From: Corynebacterium freiburgense
GTDB lineage: Bacteria; Actinomycetota; Actinomycetes; Mycobacteriales; Mycobacteriaceae
Assembly (NCBI RefSeq): GCF_030408815.1
Contig: NZ_CP047355.1
Coordinates: 2,108,001 to 2,172,000, forward strand
Direction of reading: 5' to 3'
DNA: 64,000 bases
The position numbers and the translations under genes were made by a program. The notes below the pieces were generated by a model, which was given only the letters and a program-made list of their open reading frames with translations, searched no databases and was not told where the DNA came from. Shown here piece after piece: positions 20,335 through 28,759 of this stretch (position 1 is its first letter; every line of letters begins with the position of its first letter).

Positions 20335-20726
20335 AAATATCCCAAATACAACAAAGACTTTTACAGGTTTAACCTGATGGTTCTGTCACGAAGAACGTAA
20401 CAGAACCACTCGCACGGATTGCGAACAAGTGGACAGCAATGATCGTCACCATCGCTGAGGCTAAACTCCGCTTCGGAGATAGCAAGACGAGATTTGAAGG
20501 CATTAGCGGCAAAGTCCGCACAGACACATTGCGTGCACTGGAACGAGGCGGCATCGTCCCCCGTGAGAAGTACGCCGAAATCCCACCACGAGTAATGTAC
20601 GAATTAACACCCCTCGGTAAAACCCTGCTTGTCCCCCTGGCGGCACTCACCGAATGGGCAGAAATATACACGTGTGAAGTAATGTTGGAACGGCAAAAAT
20701 ACGATGAACTGCAAGAAGGATTATGA
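20335..20726 (+). pseudogene. HxlR-family transcriptional regulator, frameshifted (copy B)
   Basis: From 20373 the frame reads DGSVTKNVTEPLARIANKW and continues through ISGKVRTDTLRALERGGIV, REKYAEIPPRVMYELTPLG and LAALTEW, which is the complete HxlR winged-helix pattern. The natural N-terminus (PKYNKDFYRF) lies in another frame just upstream, and a TAA at 20370-20372 interrupts the join, so this copy is frameshifted. A truncated product could start at ATG 20439, missing the first helix. Three other remnants of the same family lie at 16744, 20990 and 25230. HxlR proteins usually control oxidoreductases or efflux genes nearby. Confidence 0.7.
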
Positions 20727-20762
20727 GTACTACTACCCAAGCTTTCCGCGGCGTCGGTAACT

Positions 20763-20987
20763 TTAAAGAGTTAACCGTGCGATAGCGTTCTGTAGTTTAT
20801 CTACAAGTAAATGGACAGTAGTCCATGCACCGGCAATAGCTTCACGTTCATCGCTTTGGTAAGGAAGGGAATTCACTTTACTGGACGCCCGTTGAACTGC
20901 TTTCGCGATTACTTCAGCATCAAAATCCAGCTGATTCGGGTTGCCTTTTTGATAATCGGGGATATAAACACAAAGCCTCTCAAGCAC
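20763..20987 (-). CDS. Small hypothetical protein, possibly a fragment
   Basis: The 74-codon frame starts at GTG 20987 without a good ribosome binding site; the frame stays open for 14 more codons upstream. The protein-like composition (FDAEVIAKAVQRASSKVNSL, then a helical tail) makes it plausible as the remainder of a gene on the minus strand, sandwiched between two HxlR remnants. I do not recognise the family. It may be a decayed C-terminal piece. Confidence 0.3.
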   Translation of the reverse strand: MLERLCVYIPDYQKGNPNQLDFDAEVIAKAVQRASSKVNSLPYQSDEREAIAGAWTTVHLLVDKLQNAIARLTL

Positions 20988-20989
20988 TT

Positions 20990-21110
20990 CTCGTTGAGTA
21001 CGTATGCCTCGGCTATACTCTGCTTACTCCGCTCACGGTACTCACCCAGTGAGCACAAAACATACATCGGCGAAGTAATGCTGGCACACCAAAAAATGAT
21101 CAGCAACAAG
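20990..21110 (+). pseudogene. HxlR-family regulator, C-terminal remnant (copy C)
   Basis: The DNA from about 20990 aligns, with substitutions and frame changes, to the last 110 bases of HxlR copy B: ACTCACCNANTG, then CGGCGAAGTAATGCTGGCAC against GTGAAGTAATGTTGGAACGG. It has no usable frame and is only a relic of a duplicated segment. Confidence 0.4.
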
Positions 21111-21273
21111 GATAGTCGTGAGCACTAAACCTAGAGCTTGTGGTGTTAAGCGACGCAGATACTCTGCGCTGATACCCCAAGCATTCCGTGACGTGACCAA
21201 GCCAAATAAGACTGAGCGGTTCACTTATTAATTCAGCTTTTAGACATGTCGCCGGGGCTGCGGGAAGCGCGGT

Positions 21274-21678
21274 CTAGCCCCAGGTGCGGTGGGAAAGGAC
21301 CAGAAGATAACCGTCTGGGTCCTGGATTGTTACACCGTATTCATCCCAATACGGGTTGCGGGCCTTGACAACCTGGCCGCCAGCCTGTTCGAGAAGGCGC
21401 AGTTCTGCGGGATCGACCTGGTGCCCGCGGTAGACCACCAACAGATCTTCCGGGCCGGGTGGATTTGCGTCCAAAGCAGCGGGATCCTGGACAAGCTCCA
21501 GATGCCAGGAGGCGCCGGGGACGCCAACCATCAACAACGCGTGACCCCCGACCGCATCCGTACCAGTACGCCAAAGCACCTCAAGGCCAACACCCTCACA
21601 CCAAAAACGCTCAGCTACCTGCAACGAGCGAGTCGGCCGGGCAATACGAATCGGGTGGTTAGTGGAGATAAGAGGCAT
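21274..21678 (-). CDS. VOC-fold (glyoxalase/bleomycin resistance-like) protein, copy 1
   Basis: The 134-residue protein has two beta-alpha-beta-beta-beta halves typical of the vicinal oxygen chelate superfamily: IRIARPTRSLQVAERFWCEG at the start, WHLELV in the middle and YWDEYGVTIQDPDGYLLVLS at the end. Possible metal ligands are His and Glu of WHLEL plus the tail. The length is normal for a one-domain VOC protein. A nearly identical copy lies at 25581-25985; they differ mainly around residues 96-100. The substrate is unknown; such proteins isomerise, cleave or sequester small molecules. It is convergent with the HxlR remnants and precedes, on the same strand, the small-protein gene. Confidence 0.85.
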   Translation of the reverse strand: MPLISTNHPIRIARPTRSLQVAERFWCEGVGLEVLWRTGTDAVGGHALLMVGVPGASWHLELVQDPAALDANPPGPEDLLVVYRGHQVDPAELRLLEQAGGQVVKARNPYWDEYGVTIQDPDGYLLVLSHRTWG

Positions 21679-21927
21679 GGGGATATTAGAGCATGTGGGA
21701 TAGGTTGACGGAAATTAAATGCGTATCTTAAACGCTGCGTGCAGGGGCGGCATCAAGTTTCTGTAACACGGATAATGGATCAAGAATCAAGTCCCGCATA
21801 GTGATCATGTACTGACTAGCTATTTTGTTTCCATCATTGATGGTGTCGCTGATCCCAGGGGTGGACCATCATCACTTGTCTTTGCAAGGCCAGATCTGGC
21901 TTTACAGGTGAGAAAAACGGTTTTGCT

Positions 21928-22149
21928 TCACTCGGTGGTCGTCGTTACGTCCTTGCGATGTTTTTGGTTTTTCAATACCTCCGCCAAGGCTACCGCCATC
22001 GCTTGTTCTGCACTGAGACCAGTGTCATTCTGATCGAGTTGATCCATGAGGGAATTCAATGACAACTCAGCTAACTTCCAATCATCAGCAATATACGCAC
22101 CATGACGCTGAATTAACCATTCACGCGCAGAGATCTTATCAACTGCCAT
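21928..22149 (-). CDS. Small acidic protein of unknown function, paralogue 1 of 3
   Basis: The 73-residue protein starts at ATG 22149 with a strong AGGAGG five to six bases upstream, which decides the start over longer frames. Sequence features: an N-terminal part MAVDKISAREWLIQRHGA and a conserved acidic core LNSLMDQLDQNDTGLSAEQA, predicted helical. Paralogues lie at 26262-26447 and 31595-31795, each with the same GGAGG-type site. No known domain is recognised; it could be an antitoxin-like or regulatory peptide, but nothing in the sequence proves that. The longer C-terminus (QKHRKDVTTTTE) is lost in paralogue 2 by a stop codon. Confidence 0.7.
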   Translation of the reverse strand: MAVDKISAREWLIQRHGAYIADDWKLAELSLNSLMDQLDQNDTGLSAEQAMAVALAEVLKNQKHRKDVTTTTE

Positions 22150-22443
22150 TGGATCCTCCTCTCCTCTTCTGACCAGCCTGCCAAGACACCACGTTAAAGT
22201 CCAGCAGTTCAATGACTCGTTATCAAAGAACCCCACCAAGGAGTAATCGACATTTACGACACAAGTATCTCAATCCAGTAACCCACTGGTTGAAGGAGCT
22301 TTCCGCGGCGTCGATAAGCACGTGGAGGGTTTGGGATCTGAAGTTGGGTGTTGTGGCATCCGTTAGGAGGATGGTGGTGGTGGAGTGTTGTTCCATCTTT
22401 TCGCTGATGTGAGTGTCTAATTGAAGGGGCACTATCGGGAAGT

Positions 22444-23919
22444 ATGAACACTGTTGCCACCGTGAATACGCAGCAAACACATAAATGGTGGGTGCTTGTC
22501 ATCCTCGCTACTGGGCTTTCGCTTATTGTGCTGGATGCGACGATTGTTGGTGTGTCGATGCCGTCGATTATGCATGAGCTTGAGTTGAGTTTGGTGGATG
22601 CGCAGCGCGTGACGGCGCTGTATAACACGGTGTTGGCGGCGTTGCTGCTTGCTTCGGGACGGTTGGGGGATCGTGTGGGTCGCAAACATACGTTTGTGGC
22701 TGGTTTGGGGTTTTTCCTGGCTGGATCCGTACTCGCCGCGCTTTCTACCACCGCGTGGGCACTGATTGGCGGTCGGATTATCCAGGGTATTGGTGGTGCG
22801 TTGATTTTGCCTTCGACTCTTTCCACCGTGAACGCGTTGTTCCGGGGCAAGGATCGCGCCTCCGCGTTTGGCGTGTGGGGTGCCGTTATTTCTGGTGCCG
22901 CGGCGGTTGGGCCGTTGGCTGGAGGAATGATCACACAATGGGCGCATTGGCGTTGGATTTTCTGGGTGAACGTGCCACTGGGCCTGCTATTGATGATTGT
23001 TGCGCTGCGCATTGTGCCGAATACGCGCGGTGATGCCACCCCGGGTTTCGACTGGATTGGTCTAGTCCTGTCTGCCGTTGGTTTCGGTGGACTTGTTCAT
23101 GGGATTATCCAAAAGGACATCACCATTACTGTACTCTCCTGCCTGGTGTTGCTGGCGTTTATTGTCTGGGAGCGCTTACGTCTGCAACAACAAAAGGCCG
23201 TGCTTCTCGACCTCTCCATGCTGCAAGTAGCCACCTTTACCTGGGGAAACCTCACGGCAATGATGGTGGCCATCGGTGAATTCGGGTTGGTATTTGTACT
23301 GCCGCTATTCCTGATTTCCGGTATGAACCTGTCCACACTGACGGCGGGCGCGGTGCTTGCAGCGATGGCCGTCGGGGCGTTTCTTTCCGGGGCCATGGCC
23401 AGGCATTTAGCCGCCGCGATCGGCCCGTCAGGAGTGGTCATGCTGGGGTTAGTCCTTGAAGTGTTTGGTGCCTTACAACTCGCCGCCGAAGAACGTGCAG
23501 ACCAGCAACTTTGGCTGGTGGCGTTTGCACTCGTGATCTACGGCGTGGGGCTCGGCTTGGCCAGCGCGCAACTCACCAGCCTGGTACTTGGCGACGTTCC
23601 GGCGAAAAACTCCGGCCAGGCGGCGGCTGCACAGTCGACAATCCGGCAGATCGGCTCCGCCTTAGGAACAGCAATCATGGGCACCGTACTATCCTGGGCC
23701 CTGAAAGCTTACGTCTCCGGCCCGGGTGCCGACGCCGTGATCGCTTCAGGTGGTGCAGCACTCACCGGCATGCGTCAACACATGGACGTAACAACACTCG
23801 TCCAAGGATTCGCAGACGCTACACGAATAACCCTGTACGTAACCGTCGCATTCATCGCCCTCGGCTTCATATGCTCACTCATGGTACGACGGTATAGTGC
23901 GAATAGTCGGGTGGAATAA
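22444..23919 (+). CDS. MFS drug efflux transporter, DHA2 (EmrB/QacA) family
   Basis: The 491-residue integral membrane protein has about 14 hydrophobic segments, as usual for the DHA2 proton-coupled drug exporters. Motifs: LDATIVGVSMPSI in helix 1 (motif D1), GRLGDRVGRK in the loop after helix 2 (motif A), a LIGGRIIQGIGGA helix 4 region (motif B), and ISGAAAVGPLAGG in helix 5 (motif C, antiporter signature). Substrates cannot be read from sequence; cationic dyes or antibiotics are typical. It is followed 24 bases later by a secreted glycerophosphodiesterase gene and may share its transcript. In the second copy of this duplicated segment the transporter is entirely deleted. A frame start at ATG 22444 is preferred (GGGAAGT just upstream). 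Confidence 0.88.
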   Translation: MNTVATVNTQQTHKWWVLVILATGLSLIVLDATIVGVSMPSIMHELELSLVDAQRVTALYNTVLAALLLASGRLGDRVGRKHTFVAGLGFFLAGSVLAALSTTAWALIGGRIIQGIGGALILPSTLSTVNALFRGKDRASAFGVWGAVISGAAAVGPLAGGMITQWAHWRWIFWVNVPLGLLLMIVALRIVPNTRGDATPGFDWIGLVLSAVGFGGLVHGIIQKDITITVLSCLVLLAFIVWERLRLQQQKAVLLDLSMLQVATFTWGNLTAMMVAIGEFGLVFVLPLFLISGMNLSTLTAGAVLAAMAVGAFLSGAMARHLAAAIGPSGVVMLGLVLEVFGALQLAAEERADQQLWLVAFALVIYGVGLGLASAQLTSLVLGDVPAKNSGQAAAAQSTIRQIGSALGTAIMGTVLSWALKAYVSGPGADAVIASGGAALTGMRQHMDVTTLVQGFADATRITLYVTVAFIALGFICSLMVRRYSANSRVE

Positions 23920-23943
23920 GCCTCTCTTCCTCGGAGAAACACA

Positions 23944-24921
23944 ATGCCGAACATTCGTAAACGCCGCATCGCATTACTACTTACTCTGCTCCTCGTAGGT
24001 TTCATGTGGGCAAATAATACGAATGTGTTTACAACGCCGTCGAACTCCCAGCAAGGCGCCCGGCTACTCGCACACCGCGGATTAGCACAAACCTTCCGAA
24101 TGGACGGGATTACCGACAGCACAAACACCGCAGCACTCATGAACCCACCTGAGCACCCCTATCTGGAAAACACGATCCCCTCAATGCAAGCGGCTTTCGA
24201 CGCCGGTGCAGCAGTCGTTGAACTCGACCTTAAACTCACCAAAGACAAAGCCCTCGCAGTATTTCACGACGCCACCCTAGACCACCGCACCAACGGGGTA
24301 GGCCAAATCGGCGATTACACCATGGACGAACTACAACGCCTCGACATCGGCTACGGATACACCGCCGACGGCGGCAAAACATACCCATTTCGCGGCAAAG
24401 GCATAGGCATGATGCCAAGCTTCACCGAAGTACTACACGAATTCCCAAACCATGACCTCCTGATCCATATCAAAGACGGTCAACACGAAACCTACCAAGT
24501 GCTCTTAAAAACACTGGACAAACTGCCCAAACACCAACAACAACGACTCACCATCTACGGCAACGACGACGGCATAGCCTGGCTACGCAGCCAAAACCCA
24601 CAACTACGACTACTCTCCAAAACAATGCTGCAATCCGCACTCCTAAAATACGAATTCATCGGCTGGACAGGCTACATACCAAAAGAACTCCACAACATGG
24701 AACTCCACATCCCAGCAAAATACGCACCACTACTCTGGGGATGGCCACAAACATTCGTCAACCGCATGGAACACGTAAACACCCGCGTTGTCCTCGTCGC
24801 AGGCAACGGAACCCGATCAGAAGGCTTTGACACCCCCACCAGCATGCAACAAATACCACCCGACTACACAGGCTACATCTGGACAAACCGGATAGATCTA
24901 GTTGGGAAGGCAATCCATTAG
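23944..24921 (+). CDS. Secreted or membrane-anchored glycerophosphodiester phosphodiesterase
   Basis: The 325-residue protein begins with RKRRIALLLTLLLVGFMWA, an export signal or anchor. The GDPD (TIM-barrel) signature follows: LLAHRGLAQ (catalytic His-Arg), ENTIPSMQAAFDAGAAVVEL with ELDLKLTKDK (metal-binding Glu-x-Asp) and VFHDATLDHRTNG (second catalytic His). Later KDG and WTNR elements also fit the family. It would split glycerophosphodiesters to glycerol-3-phosphate and an alcohol outside the membrane. The start ATG is preceded by CGGAGAAACACA. It lies directly downstream of the MFS gene. The coding strand is very rich in A and C, unlike the preceding transporter. A shortened relic of the same gene is at 26597-26944. 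Confidence 0.88.
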   Translation: MPNIRKRRIALLLTLLLVGFMWANNTNVFTTPSNSQQGARLLAHRGLAQTFRMDGITDSTNTAALMNPPEHPYLENTIPSMQAAFDAGAAVVELDLKLTKDKALAVFHDATLDHRTNGVGQIGDYTMDELQRLDIGYGYTADGGKTYPFRGKGIGMMPSFTEVLHEFPNHDLLIHIKDGQHETYQVLLKTLDKLPKHQQQRLTIYGNDDGIAWLRSQNPQLRLLSKTMLQSALLKYEFIGWTGYIPKELHNMELHIPAKYAPLLWGWPQTFVNRMEHVNTRVVLVAGNGTRSEGFDTPTSMQQIPPDYTGYIWTNRIDLVGKAIH

Positions 24922-25004
24922 CACCTGGCTGGAACATTAATCACCCCCTTGATTGATCGTCCAAATCGGACCAAAATAGCGAAGAATTCGGTTTCGCTGC
25001 CACC

Positions 25005-25232
25005 TCACGTAACTGTGATGAAATGAAGATCACCACTTTGAGCATCATCGGCGACTCGAAACATGACCGCCCCGAATTGATCCAGTTCGATACCTTCTCG
25101 TGTGCCAGAGAATTGATTACGACTTAGTTGATGCCATGGCCAATGAGGATCCAGCATTCCCATAGTGTCAGCAACAGACCTTTCAGCCAACAAAGTAAAA
25201 TATTTTTCGGCAACGAGCACCAGGTTTGCCAA
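25005..25232 (-). pseudogene. SnoaL-like (NTF2-fold) protein, N-terminal remnant
   Basis: The frame reads EKYFTLLAERSVADTMGMLD followed by PHWPWHQLSRNQFSGTREGI, which fits the first helix and WHQPG..xxSGxxxG pattern of SnoaL-like polyketide-cyclase/isomerase-fold proteins. Only about 75 residues remain of the usual 120-140, so the gene is truncated at the C-terminal side. It lies beside an HxlR relic on the other strand; HxlR-SnoaL pairs are a common genomic arrangement (inference). Confidence 0.5.
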
Positions 25233-25465
25233 GAATTAACTCTTCGAATGTCAAGGTGACTTCGGCGACACCAAAACAAGGATCGAAGGCTCTAGCAGCA
25301 TAGTCCTCACAGACACCCTGCGCACTTTGGAACGAGACAGTATTATCTCCCGTGAAGAATACGTGGCGCGATTCCAACACGAGTGATGTACAAACTAACA
25401 CTCCTCAGTAATACCCTGCTTGTTCCACTAGCAGTTCTCACCGAATGGTGACGGATACAGCGGCG
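25230..25465 (+). pseudogene. HxlR-family regulator remnant (copy D)
   Basis: DNA of this stretch aligns with copy B from TTCGGCGACACCAAAACAAG onward through ACCCTGCGCACTTTGGAACG, CTGCTTGTTCCACTAGCAG and CTCACCGAATGG. Internal stops and indels destroy the frame. It sits immediately before the second copy of the VOC segment, as copies B and C do before the first, so the regulator was part of the duplicated unit. Confidence 0.6.
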
Positions 25466-25580
25466 AAATAACACTGGCAAAGCAACTTTCTGCAATCACC
25501 GTAAGAGGACGCGACGTCGATAAGCAAAATAATACTGGGCGGAACGCTAACATATTGTAGTAGGCCGCGGGAAGCGCGAT

Positions 25581-25985
25581 CTAGCCCCAGGTGCGGTGGG
25601 AAAGGACCAGAAGATAACCGTCTGGGTCCTGGATTGTTACACCGTATTCATCCCAATACGGATTGCGGGCCTTGACAACCTGGCCGCCAGCCTGTTCGAT
25701 AAGGTACAATTCGGTCGGATCGACCTGGTGCCCGCGGTAGACCACCAACAGATCTTCCGGGCCGGGTGGATTTGCGTCCAAAGCAGCGGGATCCTGGACA
25801 AGCTCCAGATGCCAGGAGGCGCCGGGGACGCCAACCATCAACAACGCGTGACCCCCGACCGCATCCGTACCAGTACGCCAAAGCACCTCAAGACCAACAC
25901 CCTCACACCAAAAACGCTCAGCTACCTGCAGTGAGCGAGTCGGCCGGGCAATACGAATCGGGTGGTTAGTGGAGATAAGAGGCAT
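25581..25985 (-). CDS. VOC-fold (glyoxalase/bleomycin resistance-like) protein, copy 2
   Basis: This 134-residue protein is nearly identical to the product of 21274-21678, with differences confined mostly to VDPTELYLIEQ where copy 1 has VDPAELRLLEQ. The DNA identity across the gene is very high and mostly silent or conservative changes are seen, so the duplication is recent or kept uniform by gene conversion. The reading frame is intact and probably functional. Substrate unknown. Confidence 0.85.
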   Translation of the reverse strand: MPLISTNHPIRIARPTRSLQVAERFWCEGVGLEVLWRTGTDAVGGHALLMVGVPGASWHLELVQDPAALDANPPGPEDLLVVYRGHQVDPTELYLIEQAGGQVVKARNPYWDEYGVTIQDPDGYLLVLSHRTWG

Positions 25986-26261
25986 GGGGATATTAGAGCA
26001 TGTGGGATAGGTTGACGGAAATTAAGTTGCGCACCTTAGACGCTGCGGGGAGGCGCGGCATCAAGTTTCTGTAACACGGATAATGGATCAAGAATCGAGT
26101 CCCGCATAGCAATCATATATTGACTAGCTGTTTTGTTTCCATTATTGAAGACCATAATCGCTTGACTTTGTAAGGACAGAAATGGCCTTACGGTGAGAAA
26201 AACGGTTTTGCTTCACTCGGTGGTCGTCGTTACGCCCAAGAGGGCTTTCCTTGCGATGTTT

Positions 26262-26447
26262 TTAATTTTTCAATACCTCCGCTAAGGCTATCTCCATCAC
26301 TTGCTCTGCGCTGAGACCAGTGTCATTCTGATCCAATTGATCCATGAGGGAATTCAATGACAACTCAGCTAACTTCCAATCATCAGCAATACACGCACCA
26401 TGACGCTGAATTAACCATTCACGCGCAGATATCTTGTCTAATGCCAT
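26262..26447 (-). CDS. Small acidic protein of unknown function, paralogue 2 of 3
   Basis: The 61-residue protein starts at ATG 26447, again with an AGGAGG-type site. It shares with paralogue 1 the stretch LNSLMDQLDQNDTGLSAEQ and differs at scattered positions (ALDK for AVDK, GACIADD for GAYIADD, VMEIALAE for AMAVALAE). A single change creates a TAA after EVLKN, removing the 12-residue tail of paralogue 1. Preservation of frame and ribosome binding site argues for a functional gene. Function unknown. Confidence 0.65.
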   Translation of the reverse strand: MALDKISAREWLIQRHGACIADDWKLAELSLNSLMDQLDQNDTGLSAEQVMEIALAEVLKN

Positions 26448-26596
26448 TGGATCCTCCTCTCTTCTTCTGACCAGCCTGCCAAGACACAACATTAAAGTCC
26501 AGTAACCCAGTGGCTGAAGGAGCTTTCCGCGGCGTCGGTAAGCACTGGGGAGGGTTTGGGATCTGAAGTTGAGTGTTGTGGCATCAGTTAGGACAA

Positions 26597-26944
26597 TGGG
26601 GCAAAACATATCCATTTCGCGGCAAAGACATTGGCGTGATGCCAAGCTTCACCGAAGTACTACGCGAGATTCCAAACCATGACCTTCTCATCCATATCCA
26701 AGATGGTCAACACAAAACCTACCAAGTGCTATTCGAAACACTGGCTAAACTACCAGAACATCAACGATGTTGGCTTACCGTCTACAGCAACAACGACGGC
26801 ATAGCCTGGCTATGCACCATTACTCTGGGTTGGTCACAAACATTCGTCTACTACATGGAACAAGTACCACCCGACTACGCAGGCTACATTTGGACAAACC
26901 GGGTGAATCTCGTGGGGAACGCAAACCAAGATTTCCGGTGGTAG
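26597..26944 (+). pseudogene. Glycerophosphodiester phosphodiesterase remnant
   Basis: The frame reads GKTYPFRGKDIGVMPSFTEV and NHDLLIHIQDGQHKTYQVL, matching the central part of the 23944-24921 enzyme. It lacks the N-terminal catalytic His-Arg and Glu-x-Asp motifs and also has an in-frame internal deletion: GIAWL is joined to a piece ending GWSQTF, and the segment before PPDYAGYIWTNR is shortened. With no start and no active site it is a pseudogene. Confidence 0.85.
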
Positions 26945-27578
26945 CTTCCTCATATTGCGTTGCATAACAGTCAAGTTAGGTAGGGAGAACCCCCGCTATG
27001 AAAACAGCATCATGTCTCAGTGACGGGTTGCGTTACGTAACGTCGTTTAGCTGGGATGATGCGGCTCGACCACACGGCCGCCAAACTAAATAAGAGCCTG
27101 GAACTAAGCATTGGTGGTTGGACCGCCACAATTAGTTAGCAATAAATATTTTAGGCCGGGAGCCGGGTTAAAACGAGGCGGTTGGATCTCCTATAAGTTC
27201 CAGATTCCACGAAACACTTCGGTCAACCCGCAGCGTTAGAGATATCGGCTGACAGCAAAACGTAACCACCGACAGCGTTTGTGCTTGAACGGCGAAGTAC
27301 CCCGAAGTTGTCGCCCCACCGGTCACATTCTCACCTCACTGGCAGATCAAGGTGTTCGCATCGAGCAGTTCAGCGAAGCAGATATTTAGCAGCTTTCACA
27401 CCAACTTTTGATTACCTATTAAAGCGACAAAGCACGCAATACAAACCGTCATTAAATTTTTTATATAGAGAAGTGCCTGAGCCACCTTCGCGTACCGATT
27501 ACCTCAGTAGGAAATGCAAGTCCCAGAAATTTCATGTTCTATTTAGTTGGCATAGACAAGCTCATCTAAAATTTAGCT
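26945..27578. other. Intergenic stretch with no supported gene
   Basis: No convincing coding frame is seen on either strand. The only element that I noted is a perfect 12-base palindrome CGTTACGTAACG at about 27033. The right end contains TAAAAT six bases before the next ATG, a likely -10 box for a leaderless transcript of the DUF4062 gene. Confidence 0.5.
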
Positions 27579-28430
27579 ATGAGTTTCAATGCAACTATTC
27601 TACGAATTCTCATCGCGTCTCCTTCTGACGTCCCTGAAGCACGGGATGCCGTAGAAAATGCAATACATTCGTGGAACCGTCGACACGCTGTCCCCCGAAG
27701 GATCGTTTTACTTCCATGGCGCTGGGAAACCAACTCGATTCCGATGCTAGGTGCTCATCCTCAAGCAATTATCAACAAGCAAGGTGTTGACTCAGCCGAC
27801 ATCGTGGTTGCCCTTTTCGGCAGTCGCCTTGGCTCTCCAACCAAAGAAGCCGTCTCTGGAACAGTAGAAGAGATAGAAAAAGCTTTAGCAAGCAATAAAC
27901 CAATCCACATATTTTTCTCTACGGCTCCGCTTCCACATGACGTTGATACGGAACAATTAGAAGGATTAAGAAATTTTAAAAAAGAAATTGGAAAACGTGG
28001 ATTGCTGGGTGAATTTGACGACTTTCGTCAATTGGAAAATCAAATATGGAACGTGATTGAACACGATATTAATCAAGTAGAAATGACTACTACTTTGGCG
28101 AAAATGCCCGAAGGAGTAAAATTCAAGGTGCAGCCAAAAAGTGAAGAGCGCCCTAAGGAAACTGACAGCAAAGGACGTATTAAGTACGAAACTAAATATT
28201 GGCTCGAGATAACAAACGCTGGAGATTCACCCGCCGAAGAACTCCAATTCGAGGCTATTTCTGACGAGGATAGTTGCATGCGAATATTTACACCAGATCA
28301 GCCAATTTCACTTCATCCTGGCGTAACCCGAAAACTGAATGTTATCTATGGCTGGGGTGTTCGCAATCCACAAATAATGCTCAAATGGATGGAGAACAAC
28401 GAGCAAAAGTCTGCAACTTTTGATATCTAA
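27579..28430 (+). CDS. DUF4062 protein with C-terminal beta-domain, probable defence protein
   Basis: The 283-residue protein opens with ILRILIASPSDVPEARDAVE, the DUF4062 hallmark, and continues with LLPWRWETNSIPMLG, DSADIVVALFGSRLGSPT and SGTVEEIEKAL. DUF4062 is a Rossmann-like domain related to nucleoside deoxyribosyltransferase and TIR folds and is often found in NLR-like or other immune proteins. Residues about 175-283 look like a beta-rich immunoglobulin-like domain (KYWLEITNAGDSPAEELQFE) and end in KWMENN. No ATPase or nuclease domain is attached, so it is either a small stand-alone sensor/effector or one part of a larger system whose partner is not evident. ATG 27579 has TAAAAT just upstream and no ribosome binding site, fitting a leaderless message. 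Confidence 0.8.
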   Translation: MSFNATILRILIASPSDVPEARDAVENAIHSWNRRHAVPRRIVLLPWRWETNSIPMLGAHPQAIINKQGVDSADIVVALFGSRLGSPTKEAVSGTVEEIEKALASNKPIHIFFSTAPLPHDVDTEQLEGLRNFKKEIGKRGLLGEFDDFRQLENQIWNVIEHDINQVEMTTTLAKMPEGVKFKVQPKSEERPKETDSKGRIKYETKYWLEITNAGDSPAEELQFEAISDEDSCMRIFTPDQPISLHPGVTRKLNVIYGWGVRNPQIMLKWMENNEQKSATFDI

Positions 28431-28759
28431 AAATTCGAAGCCTCTACAGCATAGTCCGACTAAATAGTAACATTAGTCACGCGAATCGCTATAGAGGTAA
28501 CAAATCTGAATGATGAATTTATTTAATACCTATCGAGGTTATTTACAATAAATTACCATTGAGAGAATGTGAAAATTTCATCAATTAGACTATTCAATAA
28601 TTCATTTACCGCAGGGTGATGGGACCAACTTAGCATAAATATAGTAAGCAAATTTTCATATTCGATAGCTTTGTAGATATATTAAACATGTAAGCCTTAA
28701 AACTTTAACTAGATGTCTCATAAGACCTGAAGACTTACAACATTTAATGAATAACCGAT
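28431..28759. other. AT-rich intergenic stretch between convergent genes
   Basis: No gene is visible; the stretch lies between the convergent DUF4062 and Abi genes. It is AT-rich, full of stops in all frames, and shows no strong terminator hairpin. Confidence 0.5.

Larger units (their letters stand above)
21259..22375. repeat. Segmental duplication, copy 1 (VOC gene plus small-protein gene)
   Basis: This stretch matches 25566-26597 almost base for base across the VOC gene and, with more changes and small indels, through the following intergenic DNA and the small-protein gene up to the TTCCGCGGCGTCG element at 22301. In this copy an intact MFS gene and an intact glycerophosphodiesterase gene follow. 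Confidence 0.85.
25566..26597. repeat. Segmental duplication, copy 2 (deleted MFS gene)
   Basis: This stretch is the second copy of 21259-22375. Beyond the TTCCGCGGCGTCG element at 26523 the match continues to about 26597, then jumps straight into the middle of a glycerophosphodiesterase gene. Relative to copy 1 about 2 kb is missing, removing the whole MFS gene and the front of the phosphodiesterase gene. Confidence 0.85.

Noticed and set aside
20125..20400. 91-codon frame upstream of the HxlR relic
   Set aside because: Only its last 20 codons match the HxlR N-terminus; the front has no coding look and overlaps the DUF262 promoter region.
16761..20400. Flanking direct repeats as attachment sites of a mobile element
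   Set aside because: The shared sequence is coding DNA of an HxlR gene, imperfect, with no integrase nearby; duplication of a gene explains it better.
27033..27045. 12-base palindrome CGTTACGTAACG
   Set aside because: Isolated, next to no promoter or gene, and short enough to be chance.
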